From: Aphrophora alni
Lineage: Eukaryota > Arthropoda > Insecta > Hemiptera > Aphrophoridae
DNA length: 64,000 nt
NCBI GenBank assembly: GCA_963513935.1
Contig: OY740769.1
Location: 69,274,984 to 69,338,983 of the forward strand
Direction of reading: 5' to 3'
Both the position numbers and the translations under genes were made by a program. Shown here piece by piece: positions 37,481 through 50,206 of the stretch (position 1 is the first letter of the stretch; every line of letters begins with the position of its first letter). The notes beneath the pieces were generated by a model. The model searched no databases and was not told where the DNA came from. It was given only the letters and a program-made list of their open reading frames with translations.

Positions 37481-39239
37481 TGGAACGAAAGAGAGTGACT
37501 AACTGCGATCCTTGGAGAATATCTTATCTTTCTTTATACCGTAATCTGTTACGCTGAAATCAGCAGCCATAAAATTATTTTATTTTAACTATGTTACGTA
37601 TTAATTTAATTCTAGAGTTATGTTCAAAGATTTATTTCAATGCTAAAATAGAGGCTATTATGATATAAAGCAAATTATGAAATCTTACTATGTCATTGTA
37701 CAACAAAAATTATATGATGCATTGAACTTTTTAGTGAGAGACAGGACAAAAGTCAGAAGTTTTGTATTGTGAAAGAGATTATGTTTGTTTACATCAAAGA
37801 GTCATTGAATAAAAAGAAGTAGAGCTAGGTCCCAAAAGAATAACATTCCAAATTGCGATTTTAACGGCAGCTGGTACATAATACAAGTTATTAAATTTGA
37901 AGATAAACAGGCAAGATGCTTTTTTAAAATAAAATTATAAATAATGTCATCATACTAAAGATGGGGATCATGAGGTGGGGCTGAATACAAATCATTTGTT
38001 GGTGTTCTCACTATTCAATATTTAATGAAGAGCTTAAATAATAAAATTGACTTCATATTGAAAATCATTCAATATAAGAAAGAAAGTTGCTACCACAGAT
38101 TCTGCGCATAACACTTTTTTTAAGCAATCGCTTTTAAATAACTACGCTTATGACAAATTTACTCTTATCTATGTTCATTTAAGTCTAAAATAAAATGCAT
38201 TCAATTATAACTGCTCGAGCCCCAACTCATACTACATATAATAAATCCAATGATGAACATTGCCAAGGCTTATGACTTTTGATGAATAATAAAGATATAC
38301 CGGTACACTGCAATTCATTCCACACTGAGAATTTTTCAAAATTTTATGTCAATATAGAAACATGTTTATTCACATTTATTTTATAGTAAAAAATATGTTA
38401 AAGATGTATATATTTACGGAAACACGATTTTGTGTTTAAAAATTAGTACAGAACAAAATTACTTCTCATTTGGGTTAATTGATTAACACTGGCATTATGT
38501 TTTTAATGGTGTTGTTAACGCATGAAATAAATAAAAAAAAAATTTTAACATTGTAACTTCAATAACCTCGCCAAAATATTGAAAAATAACTCTCCATCTC
38601 CTGCACATATACTAATTTCAAAGGGAAACAAAATATGTATTTAAATTGATACCTAGCTTAATGTGAGAAGAAAATCTTCTATACTATTAGCACGAAAAAA
38701 ATCATATATTAAGAAATAAATGTTGGTTATACAAAGAATAAAATTACTATCTATCATGTAACACGTTCTTAACAAGTTCATTTTTTGTTCTCGTCCTTGT
38801 GGTAATGTTTGCATTCACTTCTGAACAGTTTCATTATTATGTAAAACCCCTTTACTATAACAATATTTCTCGTGAATTCAATTTACTTATTGGGCTACGG
38901 TTAGCCACGCAAATATGAATATAACATATTGTCAGACGTCGGGGTCTGAAATTAATTTTGTTTACGTACATAGTTTGAATCGATTTTATCATTATTTGAT
39001 ATTAGTGAACCATATTCAAAGAAGTCGTGTACAACAGAAATATGCATATTTGTTCCGGTATAATCTAGAACACAAAGTCAAGAGATTTTTACACAGAGAG
39101 AATTTTCATTTGAGCAGACGTTTTCATAATGAACGACATTTGTTATAAAAGAGAACAAAGGCTTTAATGTAGACTTAATTGGACGAAACCGCATCATTGC
39201 TACTTGCTTTGCTTCTCTGTCATCACACATATTAGTATG
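37481..39239. other. AT-rich non-coding stretch
   Basis: A 77-codon plus-strand ORF at 38915-39148 starts with ATG and is basic and histidine-rich, but has no recognisable motif or splice context. Confidence 0.4.
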
Positions 39240-39437
39240 TTAAGAGGAGAAGGAGAAGTTAAAATAAGTTTGGGTGAAGTATATTTTTACACGTAAAGAT
39301 TTGGTTAACATTACTGAGGCCAGATTTAATGAAAGTTGTTGTGATCCTGCATTCGCAATGACAAAAAACATAAATGTTAATCCCACTCCTAATAGACCTG
39401 CAACTAAATAAAACTTATACATGCTATATGCACCCAT
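39240..39437 (-). CDS. Possible first coding exon encoding a signal peptide
   Basis: ATG at 39437 opens 65 codons. The start (MGAYSMYK) has a positive residue, followed by a hydrophobic core of about 20 residues (YLVAGLLGVGLTFMFFVIA). It ends at ANA-G, a textbook signal-peptidase AxA site at residues 28-30. The next residues (SQQLSLNLAS) are polar. Possible donors lie at TCA|GTAATG and CGT|GTAAAA, after which the frame becomes background-like. If real, this would be the N-terminus of a secreted protein or a type II membrane anchor. There is no family match and no confirmed second exon. In AT-rich DNA, chance hydrophobic frames are common. Confidence 0.3.
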   Translation of the reverse strand: MGAYSMYKFYLVAGLLGVGLTFMFFVIANAGSQQLSLNLASVMLTKSLRVKIYFTQTYFNFSFSS

Positions 39438-41119
39438 TCAATTACACGAAAAAATACAATATAAATTTAATGTACAAAATCAAGAGTCTAAGTAATTAAT
39501 CCATAACCATAATTTTTTGAAATAAAATAAAGGCCAATTGAATATTAGAATAAAAGATAGTAATAACTCAAAAAATAGCAGCGAGCTTGAAAACATTCTG
39601 CTGGTTTAAAAACGTTGGTTTAAAAACGTTGTCGCATCAATAGAAACTATCAGCAAAAAAGATAAATTTTTAACCATACATAATTATAATTGTCTACAAG
39701 AATAAAAATAAAATTCCTTTAGGTAGGCTATGATAAAAGGTAAAAAATAAAAAAATAAATTCCCAAAAATAAATGTTAATCAAATTGAAACAATTCTGAA
39801 GATGCACATATTGCAGCGGTACAGAGACTGTGAAATAATTCAAATTTCGTTTTATCATTTTTTTGTAGTAAAACAGAGGCATTGTTTCAGAACCTCAACA
39901 TGTATAAAATGCGCTCTAGAAGATAATTAATTATTATACCTACATGTAAAAAGTTATTGCAATAAAAAAAGTTTCAACTCGCTCTATTTTTAAACGGATG
40001 GATTTCTTTTTATATTTTAAATCACATATCAATCGTCTCAAGAATATTTGTTTTCATAAGAATAGTCATGACGATAATTTTTTTTCCCAAGAACATAAAT
40101 TCAGAGAGAATGGCGTGACAAATTTAAGGGAATTGGGAAAAGGGAATAGGAAGGGAGATAATTTCCCTTTTGTTATTGTAAATCTAGTGCATAAATGTAG
40201 TACGATAATTCCAAACTGACACTCAGAGATAGGAATTATTTAAATAACACTGTTACTCTTTCTATAATCGTTACTAATTTTGTCATATGTAAATGACATA
40301 GAGCAATTATTAATAATGTTCTTCAAATTAGGAGGGAGGGGTTGAAAATTAAAGTTTCAAAGAGGGTAAAATTTTGTCTTGTTAGTAGTATTAAACTAGT
40401 AAAGTTTTTCTTTCAACATTTAAAGAAGAAAACGGAATTTTACAACTAGCAATTGATGATTTTTAGTTATAACGATCTTCCTCGGAAAAATTACGACCCC
40501 CGATACAGTGCATTGTTGAGGATTCACCCATTACACATTTGATTAAAAGATAAAGTTTGAGTTTGTAAATGTCTCAGTTACCCATTCCTCTCGCTTAATT
40601 CCATAAATGATTAGAAACCGTATGCATATAAAACAAAACTTAGTTAAACATAGTGAAATTACTTCATGGGACTGTTAATACAATTTTATTACCTCACTAA
40701 ATGGTGTTATATTATCATATGGCTTTGTGTTTTCGAATCCACTGCATTCCTTGATTATTAAACACGGAGGTGCATTATTAAAATAAATCTTAATAGATAA
40801 TATCGGAAGACGAATCGGCGAAGTCAGTTGTGCAACAATAACAAGCACAGGTAATTTATTTAAAGAATTGTTCCAAAGACACCGAAAACGCTAAAACTAT
40901 TAATTTAGACAGAGTTCTTTAAATGTACACAAGGGTTTTACATTTATCTATAGTGAAAATACAATCACTAGAGATGACCAGTATGCTTGTATTTCAGTGG
41001 ATAGTCATGTGTGACTGCTCAATTATTATGACATTATTTTCCGTTTTAATAAAACTTCAGAACATTTCTAGACTGGGAAGAAATAGTTCAATTTAAACTA
41101 TAATGTGTAGCCTATAATT
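39438..41119. other. AT-rich non-coding stretch
   Basis: The 14-mer GGTTTAAAAACGTT is repeated exactly in tandem at 39603-39630. A good donor word CAG|GTAATT lies at 40850/40851 after a slightly G+C-richer 60 bp. ORFs at 39694-39882 and 39998-40219 are unremarkable. Confidence 0.4.
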
Positions 41120-41360
41120 TTAACTATATGTAGAGCTATTTACTCTACTTACAGTAGAATAGGGAGAGTTACTTCCATTGGACCAGAAATAGTTTCTTAT
41201 TATTTCATACATAAGATTTAAACTGAAAAATAATAATTGTATTTGGGGCAGTTGGACTGTCCGGAGCATTCTCCAATCGATTATTTTCTTTAGAGGTTTA
41301 ATTTTTAAACATCCAAAAGCCAAGTAATAACAAATATAATATAGTAGCAATCGAAATTGA
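41120..41360 (-). repeat. Diverged repeat or decayed coding unit, copy 1 (partner at 46560-46660)
   Basis: On the minus strand, the 35 bases starting ATTACTTGGCTTTTGG (near 41330) match the segment starting ATTACATGTCTTTCGG near 46658 at 29 of 35 positions. Both are in open frames reading FGCL(K/T)I(K/R)P at this point. A 76-codon frame covers copy 1 and a 65-codon frame covers copy 2. Conserved codons in both suggest a shared, once-coding transposable element, but the family is not recognised. Confidence 0.4.
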
Positions 41361-42598
41361 AAATTGACTGAAATATAACTTTGATAGTTTAAGTATATTT
41401 AAAATTTATTTATTTATTATCTTTGTAAAAATTACTAAAAAAAAAGAAAAAGGTTAGTAAATTGTTATTTGAATATAAATATTGTATTAGACTATTAGCA
41501 ACCAGTAAACTTGAGCGGTGAACATAAAATACTTAATAACTACCTTTTAAATCGGTTATTATCTTATATTTGAGGTAATTTTTACAACCACTGCATGAAC
41601 TTGATTTGAATAATAACGTGATTTATTAGGTAGTATTATTTTTTTAAAAAAGGTAAAGATTTTACATAACGATTCAAAACTCCAGGGTTACCTTCATGTA
41701 AGTTTATCCAAAAATGACAGATATTTTATATTGGGATTGTTTTATTTAAAAAAAATGGATTTCTAATAATCTGAATAAAACTAGATTTATTAATTTTTAG
41801 GAGTGTTTAGGAAGTATATTTATTCCCAATCAAATTTTTAATCACTATATTGTAAATTATGAAACTTAAAATAATTTTTCACAACACAATTTAAAGGCTG
41901 CCTAGTAGCTACAAGAAAGAGGGTGCATACTGCAAAACACAATTACTATAAAAAAATTAAAATTCTAGTTTTATAACTTAATATTAGACATTGTATTACT
42001 ATTAAATTATGATAAATTACGATTTGAAATAATTAAATTTATTTATCATCATAATTTTACCTGCTTATGTATTTTTTTCCAAATTATATTAAATGAAACT
42101 TATATTTTTAAGACCATCAGAAAATAAATTTAATTATTATTACAGAATGAAATCTATTGTCTTCGTTAAATAGAAGATACTAGTATGAGTTCTGTAATGA
42201 TAATTTTTACTCCTATTAATAATTTTATTGATATAAGTTTAAAAATTGTATCTACAAACGTATAGTCTTTATATTAAGAATCCTCATTATACAAAGCCCA
42301 GTTAAAATAATGAATTTGACTCAAAAACAAAGCCTTATAATTATTATTTTGTAAATTCAAGATGGTGTTAATTGTTTTCTTATTCAGAGCCATAGAGTTT
42401 TGTTCTGGCCGTATAAATTTTAAAGGTTTTGTAATATTCTCTATAAATATAGTTAAAACGTCACCCCACATACTTTAGAAGAATGAAACATGACAGTTTT
42501 TATTTCATTTATCGACCTAATGACCTACTTTTCATAAAACCTAACTACCCACCTAATAGTATGACCTAATATTATAAATAGTATGACCCACCTAATAT

Positions 42599-42600
<2 letters not shown>
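41361..42600. other. AT-rich non-coding stretch
   Basis: Only background-like ORFs (42274-42471, minus). Nothing recognisable. Confidence 0.45.

Positions 42601-42652
<52 letters not shown>
42601..42652. repeat. (TA)n microsatellite
   Basis: About 24 TA units, preceded by a short direct repeat of TATGACC(C)ACCTAATATTATAAAT-type words. Confidence 0.95.
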
Positions 42653-42655
<3 letters not shown>

Positions 42656-43140
42656 TATTTAATATAATAAATAATAATATTTATTATAATAATAATCAGT
42701 GTTTGGAATATCAACGCATATCATTTCAAATTGAAAATTTAAACATTGTTTCAACAATTTACTGTATAGATTTATTAAACAGTACTCAAAAAGTAGGTGT
42801 CATTTTGTCAAACTCGTAAAATATCTGTTGCGTAAATATTACGTCATTTTATTAACCCTTTTGTTTTGATTAAAAACAAGAAGAAAATAATGTATTCAAG
42901 TCCAACTAACAAAACGTATAAATGATATTTCTAAAAAACCTTCAATTCGCATAGCGACGATTGTTCTTCCTGATCTTCGTTCAATGTAATAATATAAAAC
43001 AATAACGCACATCCTTGCCAGACTTCCAGTATGACAAAGATTTTTTCTCTTGTCAGGTATGAAATCGTGGCTGTACAAAATTTGGCAACAACGCTCTAAT
43101 TTGCCTGTATTGTTGTTAACACCTGCATCCTATAATTTAC

Positions 43141-43173
43141 CTGCGAAATGCCACGTACACCATGTTGCGTCAT
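43141..43173 (-). other. Possible short 5' coding exon with donor and upstream CCAAT box (minus)
   Basis: Within a G+C-richer patch (about 43085-43480), the minus strand has ATG at 43173, eleven codons, and a strong donor GCAG|GTAAAT at 43141/43140. About 50 bases upstream of the ATG, at about 43222-43228, lies an inverted CCAAT box (ATTGG on the plus strand). The short exon and box together would fit a gene start, but there is no downstream exon to confirm it. Confidence 0.2.
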
Positions 43174-43477
43174 CACATCACCCCATATAACATCAGATAT
43201 TGTCCTTCAGAAATTGAATTCTGATTGGTTCTTGAAAGGCGTCATTTTCCTACCCTTGTCAAGCTTTGGCTTCATTACGTTCAGTTTGGCCCCAGATTCC
43301 GACTCCGATAGTCATCAGCGTCAAGATGAGTTTCACCAGCAACTGACAAATCATATTTTATATTGTTCCAGTTCCAATTTACCATCATATTTTTCTATCA
43401 TCAGTGCAGTTCTAGTTTTTCTGTATGTGGATTGTGCAATGTGTGAGATTGTGGTTTGTATATTTATTAAAATGTGA
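43148..43477 (+). CDS. Unrecognised plus-strand ORF, 109 codons
   Basis: ATG at 43148 opens 109 codons to TGA. The product has an acidic DSDSDS stretch in the middle (about residues 51-56) and a hydrophobic C-terminal third (SIISAVLVFLYVD) that could be a membrane span. No domain recognised, no nearby promoter or acceptor signal. It overlaps the minus-strand exon candidate, so at most one is likely to be real. Confidence 0.2.
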   Translation: MPRTPCCVITSPHITSDIVLQKLNSDWFLKGVIFLPLSSFGFITFSLAPDSDSDSHQRQDEFHQQLTNHILYCSSSNLPSYFSIISAVLVFLYVDCAMCEIVVCIFIKM

Positions 43478-44484
43478 AGTTTTGGTATGAAACTAAAACA
43501 ATTTTTTAAGTGTCTTACAGTGCACCCATCTAACGAGACGTCTCAGAACAGACTTTCAGACAATCACGTAAGTACAGACCTACAATTGTTAATCATATAT
43601 TGTAATTATTCTATATGCAGAATTTATGTTTTGAATTGTCACTGATTGGTCCTCCGGAAAAATTCCATTATTTTTTCACATAGAAATACATAACAAAATC
43701 CCGTACATTATCGTACAATATCCCTAAAACCATTTTAAAGAGACTCATGGAGTCTACGACTGAAATATAGAACATACTAAATATATTATAAAATTAAAGT
43801 ACTATTAGTAGGAAGAACGAATTCGTAAATGTTTAACGAATTATTATTTTTGGTGCAAGATTGTTAGCACCATTGTTTTGCGGAAAAGTTAGAAAAGTTT
43901 AATATCATTGTAATATTAGAGGGGCTGTCTATTGCCTACCCGTATCCATCCACCCTATCATTTTCACTGTCACTTGTCTTAATATATATCAAGAGACAAT
44001 AAATCTGTCTTATTTCGTTAAAAAAAATATATTGAATTCCATATTTTGGTATTGTCATTATTTTTAAAACATTAACTTAAAAGTCTGTTTTATTTAAAAT
44101 TAATTAAACAGAATGATTAACATTGTTTTCTTTGCAATATTTAATTAGATTTTGCTTGCTTGTCAGTTAGTGTGAATACCTGATCAATAATGACAACAAT
44201 TGTAGATAAAGTATTTTAAAACCAAATATAATGTGCGTAAACTTTTCATCAATTTTATAACTTACTCCTCTAGAAAAGCAAATAAATACCAATTAAAATT
44301 ATTGTTCAACATAAATGTCAATTGGTTAGTTGACAGTCAAAAAGTTGATTGAATTGTGCTATGACCACGTCCTGTACATAAATTGTTTTTTATTAAATTT
44401 TACCTTTTAATGTTGGAAGGCAATATTTTTTATTTTAATTAGTAAAATGTAATTGTTCTAATTGTTTTAAATTGTTCTAAAATG

Positions 44485-44486
<2 letters not shown>
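43478..44486. other. AT-rich non-coding stretch
   Basis: Nothing recognisable. Confidence 0.45.

Positions 44487-44534
<48 letters not shown>
44487..44534. repeat. (AT)n microsatellite
   Basis: About 24 AT units. Confidence 0.97.
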
Positions 44535-44536
<2 letters not shown>

Positions 44537-44829
44537 CCCTTGCTATTACACAACACAGATATGAGACAATATTCGTATACAATAAATTATGAAATTCAAT
44601 AAATTTTTAAAGAGAGCGGTCGGTTTCTTTAAGATAAACAAATATGTCATTAGGTTCACAAGTACCGTAGAGGTTCTTTAAAACAACCTTCATGTAACGG
44701 GTTTGATTATCCTAATAGGTGTTTCACAAGTTCTCTCTCTATGTCGGTGCTTTTCGTTGTATGTAAATTGATTTTAAATGTTATTTAATTAACAAGTTTC
44801 AACATTTTTGGTTGCTCTGGAAGGTATCA

Positions 44830-44994
44830 ATTATTGGTACAGGAGAGAATACTCGTTAATGGTGACAAAAAACTATTGGTTGTGGTTTTTCTAATTTAGT
44901 CTTTCCTTAAAACCTTTTCGTGTTGGCTATGCCTTTTTCCAAAGCTGAATTCATTGGTGAGTTGTTTGTAATGGCTATTACGTAGAGTTTTTTA

Positions 44995-45028
<34 letters not shown>

Positions 45029-45215
45029 TTCGTAAGTCCACATAGTGTCCCTAGATAGTTCATCTTCGTCCATATAAAAAGGAGGAATTGGTCTCTGTAA
45101 TATTGTGCTGTAAAGACTGCATTAAGTTATTTTATCCTTTAATATTTTTATCTCGCTTTGTAAAGTTATAAGCTGCTTTCCAAGATTTTGAATCATGCTA
45201 AGCGTAGCTTTACTT
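44830..45215 (-). pseudogene. Decayed protein-coding remnant, split by a 31-base poly-T
   Basis: Reading down from about 45215 on the minus strand, one frame gives a coiled-coil-like segment (SMIQNLGKQLITLQSEIK, heptad leucines and isoleucines) and then a TAA near 45122. The same frame then continues with PIPPFYMDEDELSRDTMWTY (45030-45095). The plus-strand T run 44997-45027 interrupts it. Past the run, a frame gives LYVIAITNNSPMNSALEK, a TAA, then EKPQPIVFCHH. Protein-like composition over about 120 codons, broken by single stops and a homopolymer, points to a dead coding sequence. The coiled coil followed by a Cys-His stretch is compatible with a retroelement gag or LINE ORF1, but this is a guess. 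Confidence 0.35.
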
Positions 45216-45216
45216 T

Positions 45217-46338
45217 ATATATTGGAAGATGACGACTTGGTTCTACTTAATGGATGGCTAACAGTGTTTAATGTTTGGCTGTGACAGAGGTGTAAAGAAC
45301 GTCTTATTCAATTGAAGATCTTACAATTTTATATCTCTTGCAAAAGGACCCTCATAGTTCTCAATTTCCATAATACAAGAATTTCTGTTAGAGGAAATTG
45401 TATTATGTGATATGAATTTCCGTATTTGTTTTGATAAACCATTCTATATGTTCCATTTCTATATGAAAATATAATATAAAGTTTTATATATTTAAAAAGA
45501 CTTTTTTATTATAGTATAAGTTAGTTTTAAAAATTTGTTATCCTTAGGGTAGAAACAAATTCTATACTTGATCATATTTGTTCTCTGATTTTGATGCCTA
45601 CAGTTGTAATCAAACCTCTGTCAATACTAAGTATAAAACACTACTGCTTAAATATATTTCTTAGCTAATGACAATTATAAATATGCGAAGCAATGCATTT
45701 ATGTCTTCTTGTTATTACTCTCATATTTGTTTCGGTTGAGATCAGTTTGAGTATCAGTTGAGATTAACAGTTTTTTTTAAACAAATTTTCTATATGCAAT
45801 TTATGTACATTAATAGCAGGACCTCACAATATAAAACAAAACTAATAGAACAATATTGTGTGATATTTCTTTAAATGTTTATATTTAGTATAGCAGTTTT
45901 CGTGTCAGATATAAAAATAGAAATTAAGGTCAAGGGTAATATAAAACATATAGAATCAATCAAAATATAATATGGTTGAATCTAATATCTACAACTACTC
46001 AAACTTAAATTAAAACTTACTTAATAGAACACAAAAAGTAAACTGCAAGTAAACTATCCAAGAGTATTATATACAGGAATGTTAATTCGAAGTTGAAGAC
46101 TTTATTGGTATCACAAATTTGCTCAGATCAACATTCAGGTCCTAGACACTTGTAAGATATTCACCAGATATTCACATTTCATTATAGTGAACACACAACG
46201 AGCAGTGAGGACGGGATGTACAAGTGTGCATTAAGCTTATTGAGCCATAAGAAACAGCTAAGTCATTATAAGCATATTTTTCTTTTTAATATAAATTGTA
46301 TGCCTTTCCTGAAAATCAACATAACCAATAATTTCTAA

Positions 46339-46341
<3 letters not shown>
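45217..46341. other. AT-rich non-coding stretch
   Basis: Nothing recognisable. Confidence 0.45.

Positions 46342-46403
<62 letters not shown>
46342..46403. repeat. (TA)n microsatellite
   Basis: About 31 TA units. Confidence 0.97.
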
Positions 46404-46405
<2 letters not shown>

Positions 46406-46456
46406 ACCGAATACCCGAGCTTCGTGCCTGAGTACTTAGAATCAATTAACCTACAA

Positions 46457-46660
46457 TTAAGAAAGTAAAGTGTACAGACAAAGTCTCAAATTTGAGACTA
46501 ACAAAGGAATAATTTTATTACAGATGACTGGTAATAATTGAAAAAAAAAGAAGAAGATATTCGATTTTGTATTGGAGATATTCGGATCGACAGGTGGTCT
46601 TATCGATCGAATCAATTCTCCACCAGGTCTAATTGTCAAACATCCGAAAGACATGTAATA
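46457..46660 (-). repeat. Diverged repeat or decayed coding unit, copy 2 (partner at 41120-41360)
   Basis: The upper end (about 46624-46658) carries the FGCLTIRP-encoding segment that matches copy 1. A 65-codon frame follows. The inner part holds a CTCAAATTTGAG palindrome near 46485. Family unknown. Confidence 0.4.
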
Positions 46661-48247
46661 AATTCTAACACATAGTTGTACTCTTCATATTGGATTTAAA
46701 TAAATATATCGCATGTAAAGAAAATATTTCTAACAATAATTTCTTTATAATAGTTTTAATAATTACTAAAAGAAAATACATAAAACGTATTTAAACATTT
46801 CATTTAATACAAATATAATACCTCATTATATGTATAACATGAAGGAAAAAGTAACCATTAAATGACAGATGATAGTTGATTATTTGATTATAATTTTCTC
46901 AATGTATTGTTTACAATAACAACAATAGTTGCATAACATATCTGAGCGGTACCAGCTAGTTGTTTCTTTAAATAGGTGAATAATTTACATGACGAAACTA
47001 AAGTTTGATATCTCGGTGTTTGAATAACAATAAATATGGAATATATTTCAATATAAAAATGTTATGAGAAAAGTGTATCACCATCCGTATAAAATTTTAT
47101 TGTAGATTATACAAGGATATTGTGATCACGGAAGTATAGCTCTCAATCTTTTTTTAAATAAAGAAATAGTGCATGGATTATTTTATCTTTTGTAAGAGTA
47201 ATAAACCAATATTTTAAAATTATACTTAATTGTTTACAAGTAAACTTTACAGTACAATCAATTAGTGAATATTCCACAAAGTAAATTCTGTTACATACGC
47301 TATTATTTTATAAATATGCCGATATTATGTACAGAATTTTTCTTATACAGTTGTAAAATAAAAATTTATCAATTGTATTTTTCTGGTATATCATGTACAA
47401 ATTTTTTTTAAAGTAAATACTCTTTAACTCATTCTCCTTGAATTGGAATAATTTTATGAAACTTTCGACTTTTATTAAAATGAATTCCGTTAAAATTTAA
47501 TTTATCAAATAGTGTATAACATTTATGTCAACGTAACGGTAGATTATTTAATGATACCAACTCCGAAGCTGTAAGAATATTTTAAGTTTATATCAATAAG
47601 AAACTGAATTTCAACAGAATACCTTAAAACACTCGTTTGGTATGTGCTTCAGTCAGATTAAAATTTGTCATATAGTCCAAATAATATGGACATATATTTT
47701 ACCATGTGTTTTGTTGAGTACCTTTGTAGGTTTTATTTTACTATATATGTTTGTGATAAAATATTGTCACAAAAGTTGGTACTCTATTTATTTTAACTGT
47801 TACTAATAGCTGTAATATCCATATTTCTATTTCTTTGGGTACCGTATCTAAGTTAATATTATCCTAATTGGGTATAAGTTGATGTTCCAATCCACGATCT
47901 ATATATGTTCAACTTGAATATTAAAATTCATGTCACAAATACATGTTACATAATTTAAAAACGATTTTGACAACATTTATTAAATTCGAACGTATCGTGA
48001 TAATTGGTTAAGTTTTCAGTCTGAGTACTTTTTTACGACTAGTAGAAAAAATACTCAACCAAGCCAATATTTCATCTCATATCATCATCAAAGAGTACCT
48101 GTTAATTATAACTATAAATATTTGTTATAGCAGAGAAATGGTCTGATTATATTTTTAAAATTTATACACAAACAAAAATTGTTAATTTAATAATTGATAG
48201 CTGTTGAACACGAAGTGAATTAGACCGTGAACGGAGTAACATTCTGC
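46661..48247. other. AT-rich non-coding stretch
   Basis: Nothing recognisable. Confidence 0.45.
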
Positions 48248-48445
48248 CACCGTAATGACCGTAACTTAAGGGGTACTATTAACCTCAATATTATTAAATT
48301 TCACACTAATAAAATAAAGAAAGTAAACATAATCCTTGTTTATTTAAGTCTATTACAATTTAATTAGCAAGGACATTTCTGTTGACGAAAGGAATTAGTT
48401 GTTTAATATCAATCCCTGAATCACCATATTAATAAAGTTACATTT
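48248..48445 (+). repeat. Diverged interspersed repeat, copy 2 (partner at 37286-37480)
   Basis: CACCGTAATGACC at 48248 and GTTGACGAAAGGAATTAG at 48381 are collinear with the copy at 37.3 kb. Same orientation. No coding capacity seen. Confidence 0.55.
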
Positions 48446-49860
<1,415 letters not shown>

Positions 49861-49970
49861 TTTTAATAATTATCATGTTTGTGTTTTATTTATGTAACAT
49901 GGAATTCTATCAAGTAACGTCGGTTATCAGAATAAACAATATTATATCACATCTAATATAAATAAATTAC

Positions 49971-50140
49971 CTCGATAATCTAGCACATCTACTATTTCCC
50001 TCAAAACTGAAACTCCTCACATCATATTTACAAGGCCTTGAATGCATTGTTGGATTTCCGAGGAGATCTTCAGGTTTCCGAACTGGTTTAACACCAAAAG
50101 CACTGCCCACGGTCCTGGATCGTTTTCGTAACTCACTCAT
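49971..50140 (-). CDS. Probable first coding exon of an unidentified host gene
   Basis: ATG at 50140 (AAAATGAG context, A at -3) opens 56 codons plus two bases. The frame ends exactly at a good splice donor, AG|GTAATT (49971/49970). Read through unspliced, the next codon would be TAA, so the coding part stops at the donor. Codons are balanced and G+C is well above the flanks. The product is basic at the start (MSELRKRSRTVG), with KPVRKPEDLLGNP in the middle and YDVRSFSFEG near the end. There is no signal peptide or membrane span, and I do not recognise the family. The intron would be phase 2 and begins with a long CA repeat. A TATA box and an initiator lie 40-65 bases upstream. The downstream exons would be at lower coordinates and were not found. 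Confidence 0.5.
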
Positions 50141-50175
50141 TTTAACAATTTTTCAAATCCAATTCTTCTTCAAAA

Positions 50176-50206
50176 TTAATGAATCCCTAATCCACGGCTT
50201 TATATG
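50176..50206 (-). promoter_or_regulatory. Possible TATA box and initiator for the exon at 49971-50140
   Basis: On the minus strand, TATAAAG (50204-50198) lies 24 bases before a TCATTA initiator-like step (A at 50180), and the ATG follows 40 bases later. The spacing is slightly short for a classical TATA promoter, and such words are common in AT-rich DNA. Confidence 0.25.
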
